The notes beneath the pieces were generated by a model that was not told the DNA's origin, ran no database searches, and saw only the letters and a list, made by a program, of their open reading frames with translations. DNA of 64,000 nucleotides from Tubulanus polymorphus (taxonomy: Eukaryota; Nemertea; Palaeonemertea; Tubulaniformes; Tubulanidae): NCBI RefSeq assembly GCF_964204645.1, contig NC_134036.1, forward strand, positions 9,472,704 to 9,536,703. The letters are read 5' to 3'. Shown one piece after another: positions 11,422-23,800 of this stretch. The stretch's first letter is position 1. The number at the start of each line of letters is the position of its first letter. The translations under genes were made by a program, and so were the position numbers.

Positions 11422-12330
11422 TTATTTGATTGAATTTCTACAGCAGATTTTCGTACAGAAATATTCACGAATTTCTCGTCCAAGTAAAAGATATATGTAG
11501 AAATTTACCACATAGTTACACATTACGAATTGTGTGAAAATGTCATACAGAAATTCTTTCCGTTCCGTAAGGATTGGTAAAAATGCAGCAATAGTGGTTG
11601 GAAGTGTGAATATTGCAAATGCGAGTGAAACTGTTACAAGCATCATTGTTGTACGTTTCGATTTTGTAGTTTTCTTATCAGACGAAAGCATTTTTGTACC
11701 TCTGAATAACTGAATAATTATGATAGAATTTGATATTAGAATCAAACATAGATAAAGATTAGATAAAGGCAAAACAAAAGCGTAGACACCAAGCGGAGTA
11801 AGAAATTTTATTTGGACAATCAATTCATAGTAACATCCGAAAAACTGGTCGGAAAAATGTATCGACAAAACAGCGGGAATTTGATCCAGTCCAGTCACTG
11901 AAGTTATTATCAATATAGCAAATCTAGCGAATCTAGGTGTACATATCAAACGCGAACAGAACGGAAAGAGAACAACTGCCGCACGTTCTAGAGCTATAGC
12001 TACCTATAACCAGGAACTGCTAGAATTGGCACCTGCCATCAATATTTCATATATCTTACAACTGATCAGTGAATTCATGATGAATATAAGACTAGTGTTT
12101 AGATTCAAGAGAACAAACTGTAAAAAAGGCATCAGTGTAAAATGTATACAGAACAGGAAATCACAGACTGATAAAATGACAAGATAGTTAGTGTAAGATA
12201 AACTGCGGAATCTGCGACTTGTCATTATGAGAAAAGTAGCTGAATTTCCAAAGACTCCAAACAGAAACACGATAGGCAGAATGACCAAGGACACAGTACG
12301 GTACGTTCCAGACCTGTTCTGCACCGACAT
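11422..12330 (-). pseudogene. Class A GPCR pseudogene, one nonsense codon
   Basis: It is a diverged paralogue of the intact receptors at 42135-41242 and 47872-46979. Frames 12330-12004 and the piece down to 11422 are the same reading frame separated by a single TAG at about 12002, where the intact copies have a Leu codon (TTG) just before the ERAAV end of TM3. A 4-residue insertion is present in the TM5 region (LPLSNLYLCLILIS). TM1 keeps the conserved GNSATF asparagine. A TAG also lies between the upstream ATG and the Met at 12330, which argues that the second Met is the real start in this family. It could still be expressed as a truncated product, but it cannot make seven helices. Confidence 0.85.
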
Positions 12331-12647
12331 TAGAACGACGTAACTGCTATACGTTCGACCAATTCGAATCTAAGTTGAATTCATGATTCACGAGAATTAA
12401 CTCAGTTCGGTATGCTCCGACCTGTTCACTACACGCATTATAGCAATGTAACTGTTTAACTGCATCTGAGTTGAATTCATGATTCGATTAAGTGTCAGAG
12501 GTGTGTGCACTGATTGTATCAATAGACCGACGATAAGTGCAAGCCATGACGTATATTCATTTACGCACACAATTTATTGTTCGCAACAAATGAAAAACAA
12601 ATTCTCAGAAATCTGACTGAAATTATTAACCCGTTAGCACTCAAACC

Positions 12648-12945
12648 ACCCGAATTTGCCCGGCACTTTTTTCGTATGTTGCACGAAAACGGTTATAGTG
12701 GGACTCGAGCCCAAAAGCTTATGATAAACTAGACATCTAAGTTCTTGAAATACCGAACAACTGAAGATAATTTATTACATGGTTCTGGAAAAAATTACAA
12801 AATACAAAAGATAGAACCTCAAAGCACCCGAATTTGCCCGGCACTTTTTTCGTATGCTTCATGAAAACGGTTATAGTGCGACTCGAGCCCAATAGCTTAT
12901 GATCAACTAGACACCTAAGTTCTTGAAATACCGATCGGAAATCAA
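12648..12945. repeat. Local direct repeat of about 120 bp, two units
   Basis: ACCCGAATTTGCCCGGCAC starts at about 12648 and again at about 12826, each followed by about 110 bp of closely similar sequence through GAAATACCGA. The paralogous loci near 42510 and 48250 have only one unit, so the duplication is specific to this copy. Confidence 0.85.
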
Positions 12946-13430
12946 CATCCTCCTATTTCAATTTCTCGAGTATTTCAAATTTGAACATGACACATCTGAG
13001 CGCTCACTTCGAAATAGAACTCTGCTCTTTCAACACTGCGGACCTTGTTGTAGAAAGAAGTGACATTCTTTTAAGTCTGATTTCCCACTCAACTTTTGGC
13101 AAGAAGCAGCAGAAATTGGAAAAAAGCGTTTTCATACTAGAGTACGAGAGTACGACAAATCACTCATCACCACTAGTAAATTTTTTCCCTTATAAATGGG
13201 AGACTGTGAGTACAGGACAGAAAAATTGATGCTAATAAAAATCAATATTATTGTCCATATTGTAAAAAGTACATCGAACACATTATTATTCAAAAATGGA
13301 ATTATTAAATTCGTGGAATCAGTTCTAAAGTTGAAAAAAGAAATACGGTTATGATTGGGCCGGGATAAAGACAAAGCAATCAGTAACCTGGCAGACTAGG
13401 TTGAGGCAAATGTATGATTCATCAGTGGAA

Positions 13431-13530
13431 CACTGACCGAGGCTACAATATTGTAACCTAGGTCGGTTGACTTGCGCGGTTTATCTGCATACACTGACCG
13501 AGGCTACAATATTGTAACCTAGGTCGGTTT
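13431..13530. repeat. 61-bp direct repeat with a palindromic core
   Basis: CACTGACCGAGGCTACAATA is at 13431 and 13492. Each copy contains a 28-bp imperfect palindrome around ACAATATTGT that runs from ACCGAGG to CCTAGGT. Two units are present, with diverged GGTCGGTT edges nearby. Confidence 0.85.
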
Positions 13531-16500
13531 ACTGCATTATATTTGCAGTATTCACTCATCCAAGATTAAGATCAGTCAGTTAACTTGATCAGTTTTGGAA
13601 GTTATTGCTGGTCCGATATCAGTCGGTTGATTTGTAGTTTTGACTAACGAGGAATCCAAAAGTGTTTCAGTCAAACGTCTCCTATCATTGAGGAATGACT
13701 TGAAAAGTTAGGAATGTACATCGTACACATTCCAAATTAAGGGTTTAAAAGAAGTTTAAGTGAGAGCCTTATACTTATATTGCGCAATTGCCATGATTGA
13801 TACGAAAACGTTTCTAGAATCGGATGACAATTTATATAGAATTGGAGTCAGATGTGCATTGTTTTGGGGATGTTCGAACTTCGCTGAATCACTGAATCGT
13901 TGATTATTATATTAATTTCGCTGATTTGAATTTACGCGGAATCCATGCACATTTTACATATTCTAAAGAAAATGTTTCATTAGACCGATTCATTGATAAA
14001 TTTCGTTACATATATTCTATTAAAATTCAGTTGGATTACGGTAACGAATGTATTTTGCGGAGAGCGGTAACGGCTTTCGGCTTACGTCATCGGTACTTCG
14101 ATGTAGTCTCACGGCTTTAATAGTGATTCGCCCTGGGGATCCGAGTTTCAGATATGACGGAAAAATATAAAAAAAATCGTGACGATTGTAAGTTGAGGCA
14201 ACGATTGAAATGAAATCATTTGACTGCTGGATGTAATCACAAATAACAAATAAATGACGCCGAAATAGTCTACCTTTCAATTCAGTTGGTTTTCCACAGT
14301 AGCTGTTTGAAAGAGTCTACTGCTGAAAAGTGACTGTTGTAAAACATCTGATGTGGTAGTGTGCTAGCATTTTGATAGTGCACACTGGCAGTAGATGTGA
14401 CTGTAACCAACCGATTGTAAACAGCGACTTAGTGATAGTAACTCCTACCACAATAGCTACTCTCAAAACACATCGTTTCTAAAAGTCAACTAGTGAAAAA
14501 TTTACCATTTTGAGATGGCACAGTAATTTCTTGTTCAAAATAGGCACATCTGTTAAAGATTTGCAGTGATACGTGACAGGGTCAAAGGTACTGTTAAACC
14601 CCATATGCTTTGTATACAGAACTCTGTATGCTTTGAATACAGTTCTGTCAATAGAAATCCTAGATTCTGAGTTGCTAAGAACCCCCTAAATTATATCACG
14701 CTCAACAAAATGGGAATAACCAATAGGAAAACTATTGATTTATATACTATGATTATGGATTCAATCCGTTAAAACAAGTATTGTGCCAGATCTAATTTAG
14801 AATTTTATGATTTTTGTTTTATATTTGCGATAATAAAACATGCTGGTGCATTCATACTGTCATAAATCTTTGATTCTGTAGAAATAAATTTGTCTTTTTT
14901 GAATTTGGCTTCATTTGTCTTCAAGGATATATGAGAGACGAAAATACAAATAAAATCATATGTTCATGAAATGGATTATGTCTTTAGATCTCTTTACTTG
15001 GATGAAAGACTACAAAAAAATTTCCCCAAAAATGTATCTAAAATACTTACAATTTACCTACAATTATTGTTTATTTCGATACAATCAATTTTTAAGTAAT
15101 CCATGTGATGTTCACTTTGTCACGCTGTTCTCTGCTTGTTCGTTTATGAATATTGAACCCTTTAATGCTTGTTAGAATTGATACCTTAACCGAAATGTCA
15201 TTTCATAGTTATACAGTTTGGTTGAAATGATATCACAACTTCTAATAAGATCAAAATAATAGTGCATTATATTATAATCTAATACGCATTACTCACTGAG
15301 GGTATGCTAGTGAGAATAAGCCTAACAATTATCATTATTGATTGAATAAATACTGAAATAAATTCAGTTGAGATGTTCACGTAGTTTTGAAATCATTTAT
15401 TCCAATTTGATAAAAAAACCTCTTCTGGTCTAAGTAAAAGAATGCAAGGCTGAAATTTCAGTTTCACATGCTTTCCTACTTTGTTGAGTAAATTGTTTGT
15501 ATAGGTTATCAAAAGCCCAGCAGCAGCTATCAGTCAACAGGTGAATTACACTGGCTAACTAGACAGTGATTGATGAACGAATAAACAAACTGCACTGACC
15601 GCCAACAATAATGACCTCTTAATAGTAATAAACTTAGCACCTCAAAACTCTATTTGAAGATGCCAATGGAATAAAATGCCAATGAATCGCTGAATTTCAA
15701 GGTACTTTATCAGTTGTTTTCCAATATAACTCATTTTCTCAAATTATCGTAGAATAAAAACTACTTTTATATCAGTGGCACCATATTCTACGACAAAAAG
15801 GCATTCATGGTAAGAATAACGTTACCAATTCGTTAGATTGGAAGTGAATGCAGGCTAGGACCAACAAAGGTGCCGATTTAAGATGCCGATATACAGAGAA
15901 TCTCTCCCGTAGCGACTGACACGGTTGCATATACCTTCCGTGGCGACAAGTAATAATTTTCTATGTAAACGACTACATGACCCGAAGTAGTCGAATAGAA
16001 CACTAATCCGATAAATGAAGAAATTCTGCAATAAAATTTTATACGATGACATTTAATTATCAAAATTAAACCGCAACTACGTTCGGATTTTCAGTAACTG
16101 CCATCTGACTTAAAGCTCAAATCACTGGAATCACAGCCAAAACGTTGCGGTTTCATCTCAACACATGTTATCATATTAAGAGTTCTATTACGGTATTTCT
16201 TCATTCATGACCTCAAGGTGAAGATCACCAAAGGCCGTTACCGTAACCCAAATGAAATCTTGAATACTATACGAAATTTCTTATTTCTATTAAATTCGGC
16301 CTCAGTTCGGAAGATTTCTTTAGAATGCATTGATAGATCCACATAAATCTATTATAGATACAGCATATTTTATTTTTTTCAAATCAACATTTCAGCGAAA
16401 TTAATATAAAATCATGGGAGGTTCGAACACTCCAAAATGCACATCTAAATTTATGATGCAAAGACATCCAGACCCCCGTTGAAAATAAACCACCATTTCA

Positions 16501-17652
16501 ATAATGAGAGGTTAGCCTGCATTTATGATTACGCTTCTAATAGAAATAAAATCAAAATATGAATGCAGACATGCTTGAAAATAGCTGCATTTGTTAAAAT
16601 CGAATTCTGCATTAAACTAATATCGCCATAAAAAGAAGGAAATTTCGATTCATCGTAAAACTCCATAACCAATGACAAGTTGTAAACTTATTTACTCCAA
16701 TCTCGATTTTTATTGGTTAGACTATCTTCAGAGCTTAACTGAGACACTCAAAATACAACTATATCCCAAACTATAGCGTGGGTATAGAATTTTCCACTAG
16801 TTTCTCAATGTGTTCATGTTGTCACGTATCACCGACATGGGGTCAGGCCCTCATCCATTTTTCTGACGCTTGAACATCATTTTTTTCATCGCCTGCTGTT
16901 AAAGGATACCAGTGTAAAACCGTTATTGTCGTATTTCTGCATAGCGTTACATTCTGAAATTCTTCAACAGTTCGTGGGCTTAGATAGATTTTAACCTTCA
17001 TTTTATACATCAGATAATCGTTATTATCCTTTTTACATAAAACATGCCTGAAATTGTGAGCATATACCATTCCTAATTTCAACTAAGAAAGTGCTCAGAA
17101 AGCGCCTAAACGCATCTCATTCTTCAAAGACCACACCCCTTTTGTGCCTTATGCACCTGTGGCCCTTTCTCCAAAAGCTAGATTCTGGAACATTTTACTG
17201 AATTACTCAATGGCATTTATTTCAAGTCTGCCCCCCCCGCGATCATGCCACTCTCCAAAAGCGTCTTCTTTTCAGTTTGGATTCGCTTGCCAGATTCCCT
17301 GTTATAAATAGCGACATATGCTTCAGATTTGCAGTGATACGTGGCAATATAAACAGCGTATAAACAGTAGTGCAAAACTGTATGCAAACGCTATAGTTTT
17401 CAGGGCAGTTAAAATATTCTGAATATGCTCTTTGAGGATGTGAAATATATGAGCGATAAAACTCTAACCGATAACCATCGAGCTAAATCTGTTTGTATAA
17501 TGTGATAAGTTTTGAAGTTTTAAGATTAATCGAAATTGCCTTTATTTCATGGCAATAATTTAATGAAAATTCAATTGGAAGATTAAATGCAGCTTTTTCA
17601 AGTATAGGTCAACATGATTTTTGTCATTAAAATGGTTTATTTTCGGAAAAAT
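13531..17652. other. Intergenic AT-rich DNA, no supported gene
   Basis: Only short frames without recognisable domains are present. I see no RNA gene, intact transposon or clear long repeat in this stretch. Confidence 0.5.
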
Positions 17653-17704
17653 ACCCCAGTAAATATCCCCCCGGTAAAAATCTCCTCTAGGTAAATGTCC
17701 CCCT
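17653..17704. repeat. Short tandem repeat, about 16-17 bp unit, three copies
   Basis: The pattern GGTAAATaTCCCCC recurs three times with substitutions (CAGTAAATATCCCC, CGGTAAAAATCTCC, AGGTAAATGTCCCC). Confidence 0.75.
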
Positions 17705-18002
17705 TTGCTAACAGCAACATTTAATAAAATACTTCAATATTCTGATTTTGAAAAGCTTAAATCGTTTCAAAAATTTCAAATTTTCCGTGTTGTCTTTCCA
17801 AATATTCATCTTGAATAATCTGTGACTTTTACTAAGCTGCGTACCTACATATAAGATGACATAATTCGTGACTTTTAGCAAGCAACATGCGTAAAAAATG
17901 ATGATATTATCAGATGTAAGATAAAACCCACTATTTAAAAATCAAAAGAAATCTAAAATCGAGAATTATTTATTGAAATAATCTAAAATGTAAGAACATG
18001 GC

Positions 18003-18036
18003 GTTTCGATCTCACACTAGAGATCATCGTCAGGTG
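18003..18036 (-). ncRNA. Penelope-end hairpin with hammerhead-like core
   Basis: On the minus strand the sequence reads CTGACGA, then a GATCTC...GAGATC stem, then GAAACG. This matches the CUGANGA / stem II / GAAA core of hammerhead ribozymes, known from Penelope-like element ends. One extra base lies between CTGACGA and the stem, and I did not resolve the outer stems, so cleavage is not shown. Confidence 0.45.
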
Positions 18037-18164
18037 TGAGACTAAAAACAAGGGTATATAAAAAGAGGAGAACAGGTTAATTGAGTAAATTGGTGAGTGA
18101 GTAACTAATGGCAAGGCATGAAGTAATATACTTAGAAAGAAGGGAATTGTGAGGAGAAAAGCCA

Positions 18165-18548
18165 TTATTTAAAATTGGTACTAATATCTGAGTGACGAGT
18201 AATTAGGGCAGACTCAACTGTGTGGCGTTTAGTGTAATTGCTGGAAGTATAAATAGTTTCGGCTTTATCAAAATTAAAACGATGACCAGTGTTCCAAACA
18301 TGATTGGCTACACCACTAGCCGGTTTTTGATTTATTATATCCTTTTTGTGTTCCGAAATTCGAGTTTTTAAATCACGACCAGTTTCTCCAAAGTACATTT
18401 TATCACAGCCAAAACGAGGAATTTTGTAAACTCCGCAGTCCAAAGGTTTAGATTGATTATTTTTTACCAAAGTCTTGCTAATTTTGTTTTCATACGTGAA
18501 AATGATTTGTCTATCCAATAAAGGGAGAGAGTGACGAAACTTTTCCAA
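18165..18548 (-). pseudogene. GIY-YIG endonuclease domain of the Penelope-like element
   Basis: The 127-residue open frame has GVYKIPRFGCDKMYFGETGR (residues about 40-59), the GIY...YIG signature in its Penelope variant, followed by LKTRISEHK, an ANHVWNTGH motif and a conserved Glu in ESALI. This is the full endonuclease domain that nicks target DNA in this class. It lies downstream of the RT remnant on the same strand, so it is the C-terminal domain of the same polyprotein, not a free gene; the reported Met start is internal. Confidence 0.85.
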
Positions 18549-18723
18549 AACAGGTACATACGGAACTAAAATGAATTCTGAAATGTGTTTGTCTATTTTC
18601 TGGAGGTTTAGAATTAAAGAGAGTACGTTTAGCCTTAGAAATAGCGATTTTCAAAATGTGATCAGGATAGGCCAATTTTCTAAGAGAGTTGGATATGTGG
18701 TCAAATTCAGCCGAAAGGAAGGT

Positions 18724-19300
18724 TCATCGCAAATCCGCAGTGCACGGAGAAAGAGGCCTTGAAAAAAACAAATGAGAGTATTTATTGTGAATTAGAACAT
18801 CTAAAAACGGGATTTGGTAATTTTGTTCCCATTCAAATGTGAATTTCAAAGATGGATATTGAGAGTTGATGAAGTCAATAAAAGAGTTAAGATCAAAATC
18901 ATCAGAAACTAAAGCACAGAATGTCATCAACACATCCAATCCAAAAGTTAGGTTTAGAGCCAGCTTAATTTCGGAAGAATTTCGCATTCAAAATGTTCAA
19001 GGAAAAGATTAGCCAAAATGGGGGATAATGGGTTGCCCATAGCGAAACCGAAAATTTGTTCATAGATTTTGTCTTGGGTTTGGAATTATATATTGGTTGT
19101 ACAGAGCTCCAAAAGTTCAAGTAAGCAATCTACAGGAACCGGGAGATCAAGATTGGAGTCCGGGAGTTTTCTTCTTAATAAATTGAGAGTTGGTTCCAAT
19201 GGTATATTTGTGAACAAGGATATAGCGTAGAAACATATAAATTTTTGGCCATTAGGTTTGAGATTTTTGAGTTAGTCTAGAAGATCCATATTGTGCCGAA
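18724..19300 (-). pseudogene. Penelope-like reverse transcriptase, broken
   Basis: Conserved RT motifs lie in separate frames: SLFTNIPLEPTL (about 19220-19180), FGFAMGNPLSPILANLF (about 19055-19005), CVDDI for the catalytic YxDD-type motif (about 18945), and IPFLDVLI (about 18820). The catalytic tyrosine position reads Cys, and the motif lies in a different frame from its downstream part. The protein would copy element RNA at a nick. It cannot be made as it stands. Confidence 0.8.
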
Positions 19301-19450
19301 TGTGAGAATCAGAATAAGTACCCAGAGCCGGGGAGTACTTTAGCCAGATATTTGGACGTAGTTTTTATTCTGAAGAAATCTTGTTTAAAAGTATTAGTTA
19401 AATATTTATGTACCCTGTGTTAAATCAGATGGAGAGGCCCGTGTACTTCT

Positions 19451-20329
19451 TCACAAAAATAGCATTTTGACCTTTCAAGGAGATCGGTGTGCAGCAAAGA
19501 TATACGCGTTACCTCCGCTATGAGATTTTCAGGCAGGTTGGGAAATCGGGTCACCCGGTTCTATAGTCATGAACACTGTACTATAACGTCCAGACATCCA
19601 TCTAAAAGAGTCCATGCTCGTAGGTACCAGGTTTATAGTATCCAGGCAGCAGGCGAATCATTTGGGTCACCTGCAATGTACTTTAACCATAGAAATTTAG
19701 CACTGCTATGCTTTAACCAACCAACAGCTGCTAGAGTTCATCAGAGCATCCAAACTTTAAATCTCCAGAAATCTATCTACTGTTTTATATGCAGTGGATG
19801 CCATGTGTCCCTCTAATCGCCTGTATCAATGCAAACATTTAACACCTGTGGCGATTTTAACTGCTAAATCTGTCAGCGATCACTCGATACCGTTACTTTT
19901 CATAGTGAGCTGTTGATATCTTAAAAGTGAGATTGAAACAAATCCTTCCCGGATAAAAGGAACACCTTAAACGGTCACCTAAAACATATTCATAGTCTTG
20001 GATAATTACATGCCATATAATCATTTTAGTTCAGGAATCGAAATGTTTGAAGCTCGGCTTAAAAATCCTCCGATATTTAACAAGTGTTTTAAAGAACACT
20101 GGTATGTTTGATAACAGGGTCGAATGGCTTATTTTGAATTTGAACATTTCATCCAATTCCAAATTGGCTACATATTTCTAGGTTTCATACTTTTTGAGAC
20201 AGGATGATTCGATATTGTTTTAACAATTAAGAGAAATCCCTCAAGAAAATCAAGACGCGGTGAATATATTTAAAGCAACGTTTCGCCTAAAAAATTGAAA
20301 AGCTATATTGTATTTCTAATATAACACAT
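19451..20329. other. Intergenic, no supported gene
   Basis: A 109-codon plus-strand frame (19487-19816) has no recognisable domain and normal base composition. Nothing else is supported. Confidence 0.4.
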
Positions 20330-20519
20330 GAGTAATAGGGATAATAGGCTTCCAGGTTAAAGGTCGAAGGGTCGAGCTCGTAAAAAAATGAAAATAACTA
20401 TAATTTACAGTTGAATTAGTCGCGCACACTCCTAATTCAACTGCAAATTATTGTTATTTTCATTTTTTACTCACTCGCCCCTTCAACCTTTAAACCTGAA
20501 AGCCTATTACCCCTATGAC
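20330..20519. repeat. Terminal palindrome of virus-like fragment 1
   Basis: Two arms of about 90 bases are inverted copies with few mismatches, around a 12-base loop TCGCGCACACTC at 20420-20431. The outer arm contains AAAGGTCGAAGGGTCGA. The same outer arm and loop core (CGCACACTC) recur at 49261-49390 before the third fragment. It lies 280 bp upstream of the PolB start and marks the change from host to AT-rich virus-like DNA. Confidence 0.9.
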
Positions 20520-20529
20520 TTTTAAAATA

Positions 20530-20533
<4 letters not shown>

Positions 20534-20571
<38 letters not shown>
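20534..20571. repeat. (TA)n microsatellite
   Basis: About 19 uninterrupted AT repeats directly after the palindrome. Confidence 0.95.
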
Positions 20572-20574
<3 letters not shown>

Positions 20575-20763
20575 ATAATTTACATGAATAACATATAAAT
20601 TGACAGATTTTTCAATATAAAAGTGTAAGCTCTTGTAGAATAGATATATAGATATATTTTAAACATTATTTCAATATTTATATTTGTATGAGTTAGATTT
20701 TTAAACATTAAAAGTGTTAGTAAAGTGTGATTGAAATAATACATGATATAAATCATTGAACTT

Positions 20764-20801
20764 CTAAAATCAATTAAAAAAAAAGATTTAGTATTAAAAT
20801 G
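20764..20801 (+). promoter_or_regulatory. Shared leader before virus-like PolB (early-type candidate)
   Basis: TAAAATCAATT then an A-rich run and GTATTAAAATG, with the ATG being the PolB start. The same arrangement occurs before the ATGs at 49446 and 49820. It differs from the T-run/TAAATG leaders of the late block. Confidence 0.5.
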
Positions 20802-23800
20802 GAAGCAAATAAGTACTACTGTCCAACATGTAATATCAATATAGATAAATCCCAAAAAGCAAGACACAATTAAACTAAAACACATTTAGAGAATAAATTG
20901 AAACTAGAATATAAAGATGATATATTAGAAACTAAATTAGATGAAATAAAGAATGAAAAAGAAACATACAAATGTGATACATGTAATCAAACATTCAGTG
21001 ATAAAGATATTATAATGAACATTTAAAATCTAAAAGTCATATTAGAAAAAAGAATAATGATGTTTTAGGTTAAGATTATTTTGATGAAGATAATGATAAG
21101 AAACAGAAGACAATTAAAAACATAAAAGATATATTAAACAATAAAAGACCATACATGGAAGATGTAAGAAAATATATTAATTCATTAGATAATAAAAAAG
21201 ATATAGAGATTACCGAAGCATTTAAAAGTGATATTGGCCCAGCAGCTATTGAGTTTAAATTTCATAAAGGAAAAACAGAAGAAAATAAAAAAACATTTAG
21301 AAAATATGAAAGAAATAATAAAAATAATTACAGATGTTGAATATCCTAAAATAAGTATATCTTCTAAAGTAAAGTTTATAAAATCTGAAGATAAACCAAT
21401 ATATAATATAAATTCTCATTCACAACATATTATATCTAAACAACATATAGATGATAAATTAGATAAATGTTATAATGAAGTAAAAACTAAAATAGAAGAG
21501 AAATATTTTGAAGGATCTGGTTTAATATTTGATGAAATAATATTTATGACTTTACATGTTTATAACACAAAATATAATAAGTTAACTAAATCAAAACCAA
21601 TTGATGAAAATAATGTATCATATTATAAAGAACCAGATATTGAAGCATCGAGTTATATTAAACTACCATTTAAAACTAATGCTGTAATAAATGTACAAAA
21701 TGAAGATGATAAATGTTTTCTATGGGTAATAATAAGTTGTTTACATCCTGCAACTTATAATATTTGTAGATTAACTCATTATAAACCATTTGAAAATAAT
21801 TATAAGATAGATAAGTATCCTGTTATAAATAAAAACATCCCAAAGATAGAAAGAGATAATAATTTAAGAATAAATGTATTTGATTTAATCAAATTACCAA
21901 ATATAAAAGGTAACAACATAAAACATTATACATTAGAACCTTTATACCTATCAAAAGATTATGATTCAAACGATGTTATAGATATACTATATTATGAGAA
22001 TCATTATATGTGGATTAAACAAATAGATTTATTCTTTAGAACAGAAAGTGATCACCATAATAAAATATATCTATGTAGAAAATGTTTACATAAATTCAGT
22101 AATGAAAGTACATTATTAAATCATAAACAATTATGTGAAAATCATGATTATTGCAAATTTGTTTTACCAAATGAAAAGGATAAAATATTAGAATTCAAAA
22201 AATATGATTACAAAAATAAAGTACCATTTGTAATATATGGAGATTTTGAATCATTAAATAAGGAACTAACTGATCAAGATAGAAAAGAAATATATTATAA
22301 CAGAAAGAAATTAAATTCTAATGAAAATTATTTTTCATATGAACCACCAATAACAAATACAATTAAAAAGATTCATCAATCAGCTTTTGGATTATATATT
22401 AAATCTGATTATCCAGAACTAATTGAAAGTGAATATTATGATTATAGAAATGAAAATGTTATCAATCATTTTTGTGACTTATTAATTGAATATGAAATAA
22501 GATTTAGTAAATTATTGAATACAAATATAGAAATTATAATGACAGAAGAAGATAAAGAAGAATTTGCGTTTGCAGATAAATGTTATTATTGTGAAAAGAT
22601 ATTTAATTATAAAGATAAAAAAGTAAGAGACCATGATCATTTGAACGGAAGGTTTAGAGGCGCTGCACATGAGAATTGTAACTTACAAGCTAAGAAAATT
22701 AATTTTGTACCAGTTATATTTCATAATCTATCAGGATATGATGCACATTTATTCATCAAACCGTTATGCCATAAAATAGAAGAAATTAATAATGAAATAG
22801 AAAGATTAGATTCAAATAGATCAAAAGATAAAATACCAACTTATAAATTTAGAATGTTAGCTAAAACATCTGAGAATTACATATCATTCCAATTTGGGTG
22901 TCTAAGATTTATAGATTCATATAGATTTTTAAATAGTTCATTAGATAACTTATCAAAATCATTAGTTGATGATGAATTAAAGATATTAAAGCAACACTAC
23001 CCAAATAATGATGATTTTCAATTAATGAGATATAAAGGCGCAATTCCATATCCATTTTATAAATCACATAATGATTTTAACATAACTGAATTATTAAAAG
23101 AACAATTCTATGATGAATTAAAAAATGAATATGTTAAAGATGAAGTATATAATAGAACATTGAATATTTGGAATCATTTCAAAATAGAAAATCATGGACA
23201 ATTAGTAGATTTATATTTGAAATCAGATGTATTATTATTAACCGATATATTAGAAAGGTTTAGAGATGTAAACCTAAAATATTTTAACATTGATCCATGT
23301 CATTGTTATTCATCACCAGGTTTACCATGGGATTGTGGATTAAAATTTACAGATATAAAAATGGATTTGTTAACCAATATAGATCAATTATTATTATTTG
23401 AAGAATCTATAAGAGGAGGAGTTTCAGGTGTATTAGGTGATAGATATTTCAATGTAAATGATGACGCTGGATATAAGTTATTATATATAGATGCAAATAA
23501 TTTGTATGGTTGGGCAATGATGGAACCACAACCTTATGGAGTATTTGAATTAACTGAAGTTTTACAGAATGAAAATAATGATAAATTTGATTGGAAGAAA
23601 ATAATTCTAGATATTGCAGATGATTCAGATACTGGTTACTTCTTTGTTGTAGATTTAGAATATCCTGAACACATTAAATTTAAATCTAGAAATCTAGCTT
23701 ACTGTCCCGAACATAAAACTGTCACACATGAAGAATTATCAAATTACCAAAAAAGAATTAAACCCGAAAATCATATTCATACAGAAAAGTTAATGGTAAC

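Larger units (their letters stand above)
10609..13125. repeat. Segmental duplication block, diverged paralogue of 40455-42705
   Basis: From the sequence TGAGTGTACAC (about 10614) to the receptor pseudogene and its upstream DNA, this block matches 40455-42705 and 46192-48425 with scattered substitutions and small indels. Its last part (about 13010-13120) matches 48570-48680 instead, so the original block was continuous here and was later disrupted at the 42-48 kb copies. The block starts where the foldback repeat ends. Confidence 0.85.
17985..19450 (-). mobile_element. Penelope-like retroelement (RT plus GIY-YIG), decayed
   Basis: On the minus strand, reverse-transcriptase motifs come first and a GIY-YIG endonuclease last, the order of canonical Penelope-like elements. 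The sequence ends near 17985-18035 in a hairpin of the type found at these element ends. Multiple stops and shifts break the RT. The 5' part is short and probably truncated near 19450. Confidence 0.85.

Noticed and set aside
20580-20885. 101-codon minus-strand frame
   Set aside because: It is a low-complexity shadow in AT-rich DNA, opposite the PolB leader.
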